48,157 nt of DNA from Flavobacteriales bacterium (GCA_947475095.1 CANJLG010000017.1:1-48157), one strand, 5' to 3'; counted from the stretch's first letter, positions 9,098 to 17,867 are shown. Made by a program: numbers and translations. Notes: generated by a model from the sequence alone, not told the origin.

Positions 9098-10303
9098 ATG
9101 ATTCCTTTTTCACCACCTAGAATTGATCAAAAAATTATCGACGCGGTTGTAGAAACGCTACACAGTGGTTGGATTTCTACCGGCCCTAGGACAAAGCTTT
9201 TCGAAAAGAAAATAACAGAATATTGCGGTTGTAAAACCACTGTTGCAGTTAGTGCTTGGACAACTGGCATGGAGGTGTTTTTGCGTTGGTGGGGTATTGG
9301 TCCAGGCGATGAGGTAATAATTCCTGTTTATACCTATTGCGCAAGTGCTAACGTGGTACTCCATACCGGGGCAAAACTCATTATGGTTGATATAAACCAA
9401 GATGATTTTAATATTTCAATAGAAAAAATTAGGGCTGAAATTACGCCGAATACTAAAGTGATAATGCCTGTTGATATTGCTGGATTACCTTGCGATTACA
9501 AACAAATTTATGAGCTGATTGAGGAATTTAAGCCCATCTTTACCCCATCAAATGATAAGCAAGCCTTGTTGGGAAGAATATTACTTGCGGCTGATGCAGC
9601 ACACAGTTTTGGTGCTCTTTTTAATGGTGTCAGGGCAGGTGCTCAGGCGGATGTTTCTTGCTTCTCGTTCCATGCGGTAAAAAACTTAAGCACGGCTGAA
9701 GGTGGAGCAGTTTGCTTTAATCTACCGGATAGCTTTAATCATGATGAAATTTATAAGGAATTTTGCATCAAAATATTACATGGCCAATCAAAAGATGCGC
9801 TCGCAAAAATGCAGAAAGGAGCTTGGCGATATGATGTGTTAGAAGCAGGATACAAATGTAATATGACGGATATTCAAGCCGCAATTGGTTTGATTGAATT
9901 AGAACGCTACCAAGAAAATATGGATCGGCGGGCAGAAATTTTTCGGCAATATTATGAAGGATTTAAATCGGTCGAATGGGCTATTTGCCCTATTTCTGTT
10001 GATGATTCAAGGCATACGTCCTATCATTTATTTCAGCTATGCATTGATAATATTACAGAGGTACAACGGGACGCAATTATGCATGAAATTTTTGAGCAAG
10101 AGGTTTCTGTTAATGTCCATTTTCAGCCTTTGCCACTCTTCACAGTCTATAAACAATTAGGGTATTCCATCGACAATTATCCTGTTGCGTACGCAAAATA
10201 TGCTTCAGAGATCTCTCTTCCGGTGTATTTCCAATTAAAGGATGATGAAGTTCAACTCATTATACATGCTGTTAAAGTCGCCTACACTAAAGTAATGGGA
10301 TGA
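9098..10303 (+). CDS. DegT/DnrJ/EryC1-family PLP aminotransferase (nucleotide-sugar aminotransferase)
   Basis: This is a PLP-dependent aminotransferase of 401 residues in the DegT/DnrJ/EryC1/StrS family, which adds an amino group to a nucleotide-linked keto-sugar. Family marks are SGWISTGPRTKLFEKK, GIGPGDEVIIPVYTYCASANVV, ADAAHSFGA, and the Schiff-base lysine in SFHAVKNLSTAEGGAV. Later motifs include CNMTDIQAAIGL and the C-terminal SLPVYFQL. I chose ATG 9098; an in-frame TTG two codons earlier lies inside a promoter-like box. The 3' end overlaps the sugar transferase by 4 bases (ATGA). The pairing suggests that the initiating sugar of the glycan is an amino-deoxy sugar, but no matching dehydratase or acetyltransferase gene is in the cluster. 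Confidence 0.9.
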   Translation: MIPFSPPRIDQKIIDAVVETLHSGWISTGPRTKLFEKKITEYCGCKTTVAVSAWTTGMEVFLRWWGIGPGDEVIIPVYTYCASANVVLHTGAKLIMVDINQDDFNISIEKIRAEITPNTKVIMPVDIAGLPCDYKQIYELIEEFKPIFTPSNDKQALLGRILLAADAAHSFGALFNGVRAGAQADVSCFSFHAVKNLSTAEGGAVCFNLPDSFNHDEIYKEFCIKILHGQSKDALAKMQKGAWRYDVLEAGYKCNMTDIQAAIGLIELERYQENMDRRAEIFRQYYEGFKSVEWAICPISVDDSRHTSYHLFQLCIDNITEVQRDAIMHEIFEQEVSVNVHFQPLPLFTVYKQLGYSIDNYPVAYAKYASEISLPVYFQLKDDEVQLIIHAVKVAYTKVMG

Positions 10304-10890
10304 AACGTCTTTTTGATCTTCTGTTTTCAATGGTCGTTTTGATTTTGTTTTTCCCCTTTGGAATTATAATATCCCTTTGTATTATCATAGACTCGAGAGG
10401 TGGCATCTTCTATAAACAAGAACGCGTAGGATTAAATGGCGTCGTTTTTACTATTTTGAAATTTAGATCGATGTATGTTAAAGCCGAATCGAGTGGCTCA
10501 TTGACCGTTGCTAAGGATCCGCGAATTACTCGAATGGGTTGGTTCATACGAAAACTTAAACTGGATGAATTCCCTCAGTTTTTGAATGTCATCGCTGGAC
10601 AAATGAGCGTGGTTGGACCACGACCAGAAGTAAAAGAATTTGTTGATTTATATACCGATGAACAAAGGGAAATTTTAAGGGTGAAGCCAGGGATTACAGA
10701 TGAAGCTTCTTTGGCTTATTTTGATGAAAACAACATGCTTTCGGATTCATCAAACCCTAAACTTACCTACATCCAAGAGATCATGCCTCGTAAAATCGAG
10801 ATTAACCTCAAGTATCTCTCGGAAAAGAGCTGGTATTCTGATGCTGTCGTTATTCTTAAAACAATGCTTAGAATACTTAGGATTAATTAA
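10300..10890 (+). CDS. Initiating sugar-phosphate transferase (monotopic, PglC-like)
   Basis: This bacterial sugar transferase of 196 residues should move a sugar-phosphate from a nucleotide sugar to undecaprenyl phosphate, the first membrane step of the polysaccharide. The protein begins MKRLFDLLFSMVVLILFFPFGI, a single membrane-entering helix, followed by a cytosolic domain with KQERVGLNG, FTILKFRSMYV, WFIRKLKLDEFPQFLNV and the signature MSVVGPRPE. It lacks the large multi-span N-terminal region of WbaP/WcaJ, so it is the small monotopic PglC type. It overlaps the aminotransferase by 4 bases. Its stop codon lies in the 8-base palindrome TTAATTAA that also holds the stop of the converging receptor gene. 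Specificity for a diamino- or deoxy-sugar is inferred from the neighbouring aminotransferase. Confidence 0.9.
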   Translation: MKRLFDLLFSMVVLILFFPFGIIISLCIIIDSRGGIFYKQERVGLNGVVFTILKFRSMYVKAESSGSLTVAKDPRITRMGWFIRKLKLDEFPQFLNVIAGQMSVVGPRPEVKEFVDLYTDEQREILRVKPGITDEASLAYFDENNMLSDSSNPKLTYIQEIMPRKIEINLKYLSEKSWYSDAVVILKTMLRILRIN

Positions 10891-13333
10891 GGTTTCCCGA
10901 TAATCCTAGTTGAAATGAAAATGGCATTCCTGGTCTAAATCCAGCAGGACGAACAGAAACGATATATACTTGATTGAGCAGGTTTGTAATGCTTGAGAAG
11001 AAAGAAATATTTTTAGTAACCTGGTATTTTGTACTGAAATCAAGTATCAATGAGGCAGGTATTTTATTTTCTTCAGTCGTTTCCTCTTGTCCGGCAATTG
11101 CCCTCATTTCACTTGTATATTTTGCATTTAAATTAATAGAAATCTTGCCGTATTCAAAGCATAGCCCTCCCGTTAATTGATTCATAGCAAGATAGGGTAG
11201 TTGATCGCCTTTATTTACGGTTCCCCAATCCTCATATGTGCTGATAAAAGAGGAAAGAAATCGAGCATCGGTATAGGTATATCCAATTGTTAGGGGTAAG
11301 CGAACTTTTTTGGAGATAAATTTACCAAAATCATACGCTACTAACATTTCAAGTCCTTGAGCTTTCGACTTGCCTCCGTTATATAATTCTCCATTCCCAG
11401 GACCGCCTGAGGCAGCTAAATCTGATCCTAATAGATTTTGGTATGCATTGTAATAAATAACTGTTTGTGCTGAAAAAGCATTTTTGTAAATTTTTACTCC
11501 CGTTTCATAATTAATGCTGCTTTCAGGTATAGAACCATCTTTGCTGCTTGGGGGAGCAAATCCTTTATGAACTCCTCCAAAAATTGCCATGAATTGACTT
11601 AATTTATAATCAAGCCCAATTCCGGGAATTAGCACCCAAATTTTATTTTGATTCGTGATTAAATTTATGCCTGTTCTTTGAGGGTCTAATTTACCAAAAT
11701 CTTGTTCCTCCAAAAATATTGTTTCATATCTAATTCCACCAGTTGCTAAAAGCTTTCCAATGGATAATTGATATTGAATAAAGGATGCAAGCGCTGTAGC
11801 CGAAGTCAGCTTATTACTTTCTCTGCCTAATTCGCCTTCGCTCGTTTGAAACATAGTGCCATTATTCATCTTATATTGATCTTCATTTTGGAAACGATCC
11901 ATCCCATCTTGATGCAAACGAATTCCAAGGTCAATCTTATGTTTTATTTTAAATTTTTTAATATCAAAATTGATCTGTGTCTGAACGCCTCTGCCGAAAT
12001 AGGACCTATTATTTCCCTTCATGTAAAGCGCATCTGAATTCAAACTTGTTTGGCCTTTTAATATTGAATAATGCTCCGCAAATTGTATGGGGTTTTTTAA
12101 AATATCGGCAATGCCTTTTTTTGTCCCTAACGAATCTTTTACTGCATCAAGTTTATACCAATTTCTTGTAAAAGTGTTTTTATAGATGCTAGTTGTAATG
12201 CCCATCCATGGTTTTATTTGAATATGGTGCATGGCTGAAAGTTGAATTTGAGTCGCTTTTATGTTGTCTTTTGCTGAAGCCGCATATCGCTTGAAAGGGT
12301 CAATTTTAAAATCGGCAAGGGATAGACCTAAATATGTTTCATTTGAATTCTCGTCGTTTCTGCCGAATTTAAACGTTAGAGTTTGTGGTATTTTTGCTGA
12401 TTTTTTGGTGCTTAAGCTAACTTTTGCAACGTAATCTGCTTTTGTGAAGCCCGTATTTCCGCCATTATCTAATCGTTTGAATCCATTTGATCCATAGGAA
12501 AATGACTCTAAGGAATAAGCAATTCTATCGTGCGCATTGCCAATGAAGGCGTGTAGATTTCTACCAAAAAAACTTCCTCCTATAGCACTAATTCTTGCAT
12601 CGAATTTATTCGGTAGCTGTGTAGAAATAAAATTAATCGCCCCTCCGGTTGTATATGGACCATATTTAATTTGTGAGCTTCCTTTTAGTATTTCAACTCC
12701 TTGCATTCTTCCAATTGTTGGGAAATAGTATGCCGCAGATGCAGCATATGGAGCTGGCGCCATTAAAATCCCGTCTTCCATAATGGTTATTTTTGTGGAA
12801 CGATCTACTCCCGAACCTCTAAGTCCAATATTTGGTCTAAGTCCAAAACCATCCTCTTCTTGGATATTAACACCAGGGATATTTTTAAGTACTCGGTTAA
12901 CATCTGTGTATTCTTGTTTTTTTAATTCTTTCTCCGATAAAAAATAGGCCGATCCTGGAAGTTCTTTGATGCCTTTTTCTCCTCCAGTAATTGATATATA
13001 AGAGAAAATAATTTCGGGTATGTCTAGCACTTTTTCCTGAGCAACAATAATAATGGATCTTTTCTCATCATTAGTTAGCGTCACATTGGTTTTCTTATTT
13101 ATATATCCTTCTCCCGTTAAACTTATTTCGTATGTGCCAGGCGCTAATTTGTCAAATGAAAATTCACCATAATTAGTCGTGTTAACCGTTCGATTACTCG
13201 GGTTTATCGTTATTTGCAGTATTGATTTAATATCATTTCCCTCACTCGTTAGAATTTTTCCTGAAATAGCACCGCTTTGTCCAAAAGATACAAAATATGC
13301 CAAGACAAAAAATATAGACTGGGCTATTTTCAT
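10883..13333 (-). CDS. TonB-dependent outer-membrane receptor, FecA-like
   Basis: This is a TonB-dependent receptor of 816 residues. A signal peptide (MKIAQSIFFVLAYFVSFGQ) leads into a carboxypeptidase-regulatory-like beta-sandwich (about residues 22 to 100) and then the plug domain: VNRVLKNIPGVNIQEEDGFG, GLRGSGVDRSTKITIMEDG and GVEILKGSSQIKYGP with GGAINF. The rest is a beta-barrel ending GFRPGMPFSFQLGLSGNLN. The plug wording and the length fit the Fe(3+)-dicitrate receptor (FecA) group of Bacteroidota, so siderophore or ferric-chelate uptake is the likely role. No FecR/FecI-type regulators are adjacent. The start is the ATG before the signal peptide. Its last 8 bases overlap the end of the convergent sugar transferase gene. 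Confidence 0.9.
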   Translation of the reverse strand: MKIAQSIFFVLAYFVSFGQSGAISGKILTSEGNDIKSILQITINPSNRTVNTTNYGEFSFDKLAPGTYEISLTGEGYINKKTNVTLTNDEKRSIIIVAQEKVLDIPEIIFSYISITGGEKGIKELPGSAYFLSEKELKKQEYTDVNRVLKNIPGVNIQEEDGFGLRPNIGLRGSGVDRSTKITIMEDGILMAPAPYAASAAYYFPTIGRMQGVEILKGSSQIKYGPYTTGGAINFISTQLPNKFDARISAIGGSFFGRNLHAFIGNAHDRIAYSLESFSYGSNGFKRLDNGGNTGFTKADYVAKVSLSTKKSAKIPQTLTFKFGRNDENSNETYLGLSLADFKIDPFKRYAASAKDNIKATQIQLSAMHHIQIKPWMGITTSIYKNTFTRNWYKLDAVKDSLGTKKGIADILKNPIQFAEHYSILKGQTSLNSDALYMKGNNRSYFGRGVQTQINFDIKKFKIKHKIDLGIRLHQDGMDRFQNEDQYKMNNGTMFQTSEGELGRESNKLTSATALASFIQYQLSIGKLLATGGIRYETIFLEEQDFGKLDPQRTGINLITNQNKIWVLIPGIGLDYKLSQFMAIFGGVHKGFAPPSSKDGSIPESSINYETGVKIYKNAFSAQTVIYYNAYQNLLGSDLAASGGPGNGELYNGGKSKAQGLEMLVAYDFGKFISKKVRLPLTIGYTYTDARFLSSFISTYEDWGTVNKGDQLPYLAMNQLTGGLCFEYGKISINLNAKYTSEMRAIAGQEETTEENKIPASLILDFSTKYQVTKNISFFSSITNLLNQVYIVSVRPAGFRPGMPFSFQLGLSGNLN

Positions 13334-13479
13334 TGATTTTAATTTTCCGCAATGTTAACGAGGATTACATTTCTTTACAATACCTTTTTTAAGGTATATT
13401 ATAGTTTCTAAAGGCTAGAATAAGATGTTAAAGTGATAGAGAATTAATTGATTAGATTGACTTAATTGGTTAATTAAGC

Positions 13480-13923
13480 TTATTTTTCAAGGATTAATAG
13501 TAAAACAGCATAGAGCTGTATATCACTCATATAGCCTTCAAGGTGCGCTATGGCATCATATCCATACCTTCCTTTATAAATCACGCCATTTTCAACATGA
13601 GCTAAAGCGTCATATCCATATCTTCCTGAATAAATCACTCCATTTTCAACATGAGCCAAAGCGTCATATCCATATCTTCCTGAATAAATTACACCATTGT
13701 CAACATGAGCCATGGCGTCATATCCATATCTTCCTGAATAAATTACACCATTGTCAACATGAGCTAAAGCGTCATATCCATACCTTCCTTTATAAATTAC
13801 ACCATCGTCAACATGAACTAAGGCATCATACCCATATCTGCCACGATACACTACGGTTTGAGATTGTGCATCAAATGAACCTATTAGTAGAAATAATACT
13901 AGTTTAAAACTTACGCTATTCAT
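13480..13923 (-). CDS. Secreted six-repeat protein, resembling 4-fold beta-flower proteins
   Basis: The product has 147 residues: a signal peptide (LVLFLLIGSFDAQSQ) and then six tandem copies of an 18-residue unit of the form GRYGYDAxAHVxNGVIYx. The four middle units are nearly identical. The protein ends LYAVLLLILEK. Repeated short beta hairpins with YD and G-x-I-Y, closed by an AxLLL-type tail, resemble the small 4-fold beta-flower proteins known in Bacteroidota, although I cannot confirm that family without a search. The DNA repeats with an exact 54-base period, so copy number could change by slippage. It lies 12 bases after the next small gene on the same strand, so the two may be co-transcribed. 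The function is unknown; surface or periplasmic location is inferred from the signal peptide. Confidence 0.75.
   Translation of the reverse strand: MNSVSFKLVLFLLIGSFDAQSQTVVYRGRYGYDALVHVDDGVIYKGRYGYDALAHVDNGVIYSGRYGYDAMAHVDNGVIYSGRYGYDALAHVENGVIYSGRYGYDALAHVENGVIYKGRYGYDAIAHLEGYMSDIQLYAVLLLILEK
13553..13876 (-). repeat. Tandem 54-base repeat, six in-frame units
   Basis: The marker GC(A/G)TCATA recurs at 13553, 13607, 13661, 13715, 13769 and 13823, exactly 54 bases apart. Each unit encodes 18 residues, so gain or loss of a unit would keep the frame. The second to fifth units differ at only a few bases, while the first and last are more diverged. Confidence 0.92.
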
Positions 13924-13935
13924 GATGGTAATTCG

Positions 13936-14238
13936 TTATAGTTTGATGAATGTTTTAAAAAGACCAATGTATTTTTCCTCTTCGCCTTTTAAATTGGTAA
14001 TCGTATAGGTGGAACATAATTTATAGTCATCTGTTTTTAGGCGTAATGTTGAAATGAACGCGGCTGGTGATGCCAGAATACCCAGTAAATTCCCCTTATC
14101 ACCTCCTTTATCGCTTATCTTTTTTAACTCTTTGGTGTATTGTAGGGTTAAAAAATCTTGAAAATCATCCTTATTAGGGTTGGTCATGAAAGCGCCAACT
14201 AAACCAATTATTAATACGAACCAAAATAATTTTTTCAT
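13936..14238 (-). CDS. Small membrane-anchored or secreted protein, DUF4359-like
   Basis: The product has 100 residues with a hydrophobic N-terminus (MKKLFWFVLIIGLVGAFMTN) that is either one membrane span or a signal peptide. It is followed by NPNKDDFQDFLTLQYTKEL, a glycine/lysine-rich stretch, and a C-terminal part likely to form beta strands (STYTITNL, KYIGLFKTFIKL). The hydrophobic helix followed by TNP and an aromatic/acidic helix resembles the DUF4359 family, but this is by eye only. It is encoded 12 bases upstream of the six-repeat gene. A near-consensus -7 box (TACCTTTA, 14257-14264 on the minus strand) lies 18 bases before its start. The function is unknown. Confidence 0.65.
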   Translation of the reverse strand: MKKLFWFVLIIGLVGAFMTNPNKDDFQDFLTLQYTKELKKISDKGGDKGNLLGILASPAAFISTLRLKTDDYKLCSTYTITNLKGEEEKYIGLFKTFIKL

Positions 14239-14296
14239 GGTTTTATTTTTTGAAATTAAAGGTAAGCATTAATAGTTATCATTCTAATTTTTTGGT

Positions 14297-14656
14297 TTAA
14301 GGTTTCCCTTCAATGCATATAGCCACTTCATCAACATTACCATTTATCGGTGGCATTAGTTTCCGGATCTTTATGCGCAAGTAATTCAAACCAATCAGTT
14401 CTGCTGTCATTTTGTCCCAAATTCGCTGCCCAACATGTTCTATTAAGTTAGACCGTATCGCCATTTCGCTTGCTACTATTTTATTTACATTCACATAATC
14501 TACGGTTAGGCTTAATTCATCCTTTAGCCCAGCTTGGGTGAAATCAGTTTCTAAGTATACATCTACGATATAATTACCACCAATGCGCGCTTCTTCTTCC
14601 AAGCAACCATGAAATGCATAAATGTTAATACCGCTTACTTCAATGCTATGCTTCAT
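14297..14656 (-). CDS. folB: Dihydroneopterin aldolase (FolB)
   Basis: FolB of folate synthesis, 119 residues, cleaves 7,8-dihydroneopterin to 6-hydroxymethyl-dihydropterin and glycolaldehyde in the cytoplasm. The sequence shows the family pattern: INIYAFHGCLEEEARIGGNY with the substrate-binding Glu region, LSLTVDYVNV, a central NLIEHVGQRI with the conserved Glu, and the C-terminal catalytic-lysine region IRKLMPPINGNVDEVAI. The length is typical. It overlaps the end of gltX by 11 bases, so the two are probably translated from one message. No other folate gene is nearby. Confidence 0.92.
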   Translation of the reverse strand: MKHSIEVSGINIYAFHGCLEEEARIGGNYIVDVYLETDFTQAGLKDELSLTVDYVNVNKIVASEMAIRSNLIEHVGQRIWDKMTAELIGLNYLRIKIRKLMPPINGNVDEVAICIEGKP

Positions 14657-16178
14657 TTACTATTTCTTGAATAACTTTTATCCCAAGTTGCATGCGTTCC
14701 ACCACTTCTTGTTGACCTAAAAAGGCTGAAATATCAAACATACCTGGACCAGCTCCCACGCCAGTAACCACTAAACGAAAGGGTAGGAGAACGGCACCAA
14801 TGCCCAATGATCGTTCTTCTAAATACTGCTTGAACGCAATTTCAATGGACGCTGCATCGAAGGCACTCAAGGTACTAATTCTTTCAAGCCATTCTGTTAA
14901 TAGGGCGGTGGTATCTTGTTTCCATTTTTTTCTAATGCTTTCAGTATCCCACTCATTCGGTCGCTCGAATAGATAATGCCCATCGGTATGAATATCTTTC
15001 ACGAATGTTGCTCTTTCTTTCATTAATCCACAAATGATGCTTAACTCATTATCATTCTGAGTAATCGATGGTAACAGTATTTTAAGTTCTTTCGCCAAGC
15101 TTTCATCAGATTGCGAACGCAGGTATTGTTGTTGAAACCAAAGGGTTTTGTCGGGATCAAATTTTGCGCCTGACTTCGATACTCTTTCTAAGCTGAAAGC
15201 CTCTACTAATTCATCAAGATTGAATAGTTCTTGTGTCGTGCCCGGATTCCAGCCCAAGAGGGCAAGCATGTTTATAAATGCTCCTGGATGGTAACCTTTC
15301 TCTCGATAGCCAGAGTATAGTTCGCCTTCTGCCGTTGTCCAATTTGTTGGAAATACTGGAAAACCTAAGCGGTCACCATCTCTTTTAGATAATTTGCCAT
15401 TGCCATCTGGTTTAAGCAGCAAGGGCAAGTGAGCAAACAATGGGCATTCCCAACCAAAGGCCTCATATAGCATAACATGCAGTGGGGCAGAGGGCAACCA
15501 TTCTTCACCACGAATCACGTGGCTAATTTCCATGGTATGATCATCAACAATATTAGCAAGGTGATAGGTTGGCATGCCATCGCTTTTAAACAAAACTTTA
15601 TCATCTAAATTATTGGTATTCACAACTACCCATCCTCGAATGATGTCATGAAATCGAATGTCAACATTTCTGGGCATTTTCATGCGTATAACATACGGAA
15701 TGCCGTCTTGTAAGAGTTGCGCTACTTCTGATTGTGGCAAGGTGATGGAGTTTCTTAAGCTCGCTCTCGTTACGCTATTATATTGCCAATTCGGCATACC
15801 CATTTGCTTAGATTGCTCTCTCATAGCGTCTAATTCTTCAGCGGTATCGAATGCATAATATGCTTTTTCGTTTGCAATTAATTCTTCAGCGTAGGGTTTG
15901 TACATTTCCTTTCTTTCCGATTGCACATACGGACCGAATTCCCCTCCAATTCCAGGGGCTTCACTTGGCATGATGCCACACCAATTCATCGCATCCATAA
16001 TATAATCTTGCGCGCCTTCTACAAAACGTGTTTGGTCGGTATCTTCAATTCGAATGATGAAGGTACCCTTGTGTTTTTTTGCGAAAAGGTAATTATACAA
16101 AGCGGTTCGAACACCTCCCATGTGTAATGGGCCTGTTGGTGATGGGGCAAAGCGAACGCGGACGTTTTTATTGGGCAT
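14646..16178 (-). CDS. gltX: Glutamyl-tRNA synthetase (GltX)
   Basis: This class I aminoacyl-tRNA synthetase of 510 residues charges tRNA-Glu (or, as a non-discriminating form, also tRNA-Gln). The N-terminus VRVRFAPSPTGPLHMGGVRT holds the HIGH signature as HMGG. IIRIEDTDQTR follows, then VIRGEEWLPSAPLH and the KMSKS loop as KLSKRDGD. The C-terminal anticodon-binding region is complete. I chose the ATG at 16178, just before the conserved first strand, over one ten codons upstream. The start at 16178 also sits 18 bases after a -7 promoter box. The gene is followed by folB with an 11-base overlap. Nothing unusual otherwise. Confidence 0.96.
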   Translation of the reverse strand: MPNKNVRVRFAPSPTGPLHMGGVRTALYNYLFAKKHKGTFIIRIEDTDQTRFVEGAQDYIMDAMNWCGIMPSEAPGIGGEFGPYVQSERKEMYKPYAEELIANEKAYYAFDTAEELDAMREQSKQMGMPNWQYNSVTRASLRNSITLPQSEVAQLLQDGIPYVIRMKMPRNVDIRFHDIIRGWVVVNTNNLDDKVLFKSDGMPTYHLANIVDDHTMEISHVIRGEEWLPSAPLHVMLYEAFGWECPLFAHLPLLLKPDGNGKLSKRDGDRLGFPVFPTNWTTAEGELYSGYREKGYHPGAFINMLALLGWNPGTTQELFNLDELVEAFSLERVSKSGAKFDPDKTLWFQQQYLRSQSDESLAKELKILLPSITQNDNELSIICGLMKERATFVKDIHTDGHYLFERPNEWDTESIRKKWKQDTTALLTEWLERISTLSAFDAASIEIAFKQYLEERSLGIGAVLLPFRLVVTGVGAGPGMFDISAFLGQQEVVERMQLGIKVIQEIVNEA

Positions 16179-16196
16179 ACGAAGATATTTATTTTG

Positions 16197-16204
16197 CAAA
16201 GATA
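16197..16204 (-). promoter_or_regulatory. Putative -7 promoter box for gltX-folB
   Basis: On the minus strand this reads TATCTTTG, an exact TAnnTTTG match, ending 18 bases before the chosen gltX start. The alternative upstream ATG at 16208 would lie upstream of the box, which supports the downstream start. Confidence 0.5.
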
Positions 16205-16250
16205 CCAAAATTCTATCTCACGCTTTTATTTAATAGGATATAATACAGCC

Positions 16251-17867
16251 TTAGTATGGATCAATGCTACCATCGAAAAAGGGCCATTTTTCAAAATCGC
16301 GTTCTTGTTCAATCCCGTTAATGCTTTTAATGACCCACTTGGTTTTGGGCGCGTCAAGGTCGTAATGTAGCACATTTCCATTCGGGTGTGTAAATTGGGT
16401 CGCATATTTTTGGATATCGGGATTGTTTTTTAAAACTGCTTGAAAGGCATCTATACCTGATGAGGCCCTTATGATTACAAGTAATGCCACCTCTTTTTTT
16501 GAGTACGTAGCTAGGAAAACCCCTTTTGAAATTGAATAAATAGACCAGTTATTGGAATCCAGCACGGGTTTTTTATTGGACGGAACATGTACAATTCCTT
16601 TTGCGCAAGCAAAATCTTCACATACTCCCGTATTGTTCCATCGCATGAGCGATTTACTTGGATCGGACAGGTAAAAAAGTTCTTTGAGTTTGCTTGCGCT
16701 ATCAGCTAAAAACAGCATCGTGGCTTGGGGAACAATCAATGATGCTCTTCCTTGGTTCGCTCCGCCTGCACTAAGGTGGTACGTTTTATCGCCGCTGCAA
16801 ATTTCCGGGCAAGCATTATGACCATGACCAATTTTTACAAAATAGGCATTCGGTTTTGCAAGTGACCATTTCATAACGTCATCGGATGGTCGATAGGGAA
16901 GCATAGTTGCCCAAAGTGCAATGTGCTTGCCACTACTAATGGATAAGCTTTTATCTATACTAATCTGGCTGGCCCAAAGCGTAAGCATCACGGAATGGTA
17001 ATCAGATACTATATCTTGGTCGATATTTTTTTTAAAGCGTCTTCTATACGGCGGACAATGCTTAAAATCATAACTGTTTAGGGCATATTGCCAATTAATG
17101 TGATCTAATATTTTAGTCGCAAGCGTTTTGATTTCTCCCCTGCCAAAAGCATTTAGATTCATCAAGGCAGAATAGGTGTAGCCCAAGTACGGTTTTGCAT
17201 TATATTCAAAAATACCATGCTCCTCTATTTCTTTTAAGTAGGCAATTAATCCCGTTTCAACGCCATTATTCTTATTATCATATTGCGGATCTTTTTCGCC
17301 ATTATCCCACAAATATTGATTCATTAAATACCGCGAACCTTCCCCCATAAGAATATGGTTTTCTGAATCTTGAAAGCATAAGCGGGGTACATTTCGAGAA
17401 AACCCCGCCCCTTTAATGGTTAGTATATTCTTGATGAGGTGTTGTTTCGTTTCAGGATAGAGTAGTTCGGGGGAGGCATCAAAGAGATATAATACCGGCA
17501 TTAAGGACATTGCTGTAAAATCATATCCCCCATAAGGATTTAATAGCCATTTTGATCCGATTTTTCCCTTTGGAAATTGCTTGAGAAGGTAGGCATTCGT
17601 TTCCTGTATGTCTTTTTTAGCTAATAAACGCCCAAGAATTGCCCGGGGAATTTTAAAGTCGATTTTACCCTCATCTCCCCAATCGTTTATTTTTGCATTC
17701 GCCCAATAGTTGATTACCATTGATTTTAAGTCCGAAGAATCAGAATAGTTGATGCCGCGTTGCACTGGAATGGCTATATTACCCAAGCTTGGTGGAGTTC
17801 CAATTTTTCTCCCTGCGCAGGCTGAAACTAAGCATGCAAGCCCTATAAAAATTAGTTGTCTATTCAT
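16251..17867 (-). CDS. Uncharacterised lipoprotein of about 540 residues
   Basis: I do not recognise this protein. From the chosen ATG at 17867 it has 538 residues and starts with a lipoprotein signal peptide, MNRQLIFIGLACLVSAC, with the lipidated Cys at position 17. A longer frame reaches 18041 but would bury the signal peptide, so it is rejected. The mature part is rich in Trp, Tyr and His. It has helix-like blocks (ETKQHLIKNILTIKGAGFSR; ENHILMGEGSRYLMNQYLWD) and a later histidine cluster (KIGHGHNACPEICSGDKTYH). Helical repeats followed by a strand-rich end recall polysaccharide lyases and heparinase-like proteins with an alpha/alpha toroid, but no catalytic motif can be assigned. No gene is close enough upstream to define an operon. 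Confidence 0.7.
   Translation of the reverse strand: MNRQLIFIGLACLVSACAGRKIGTPPSLGNIAIPVQRGINYSDSSDLKSMVINYWANAKINDWGDEGKIDFKIPRAILGRLLAKKDIQETNAYLLKQFPKGKIGSKWLLNPYGGYDFTAMSLMPVLYLFDASPELLYPETKQHLIKNILTIKGAGFSRNVPRLCFQDSENHILMGEGSRYLMNQYLWDNGEKDPQYDNKNNGVETGLIAYLKEIEEHGIFEYNAKPYLGYTYSALMNLNAFGRGEIKTLATKILDHINWQYALNSYDFKHCPPYRRRFKKNIDQDIVSDYHSVMLTLWASQISIDKSLSISSGKHIALWATMLPYRPSDDVMKWSLAKPNAYFVKIGHGHNACPEICSGDKTYHLSAGGANQGRASLIVPQATMLFLADSASKLKELFYLSDPSKSLMRWNNTGVCEDFACAKGIVHVPSNKKPVLDSNNWSIYSISKGVFLATYSKKEVALLVIIRASSGIDAFQAVLKNNPDIQKYATQFTHPNGNVLHYDLDAPKTKWVIKSINGIEQERDFEKWPFFDGSIDPY

Noticed and set aside
13553-13876. Regularly spaced repeats that might be a CRISPR array
   Set aside because: The whole 54-base period is conserved with no variable spacers, and it stays in one open reading frame that begins with a signal peptide, so it is a coding repeat.
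16179-16208. An upstream ATG extending gltX by ten residues
   Set aside because: The extension is not part of the conserved GltX N-terminus and lies upstream of a -7 promoter box.
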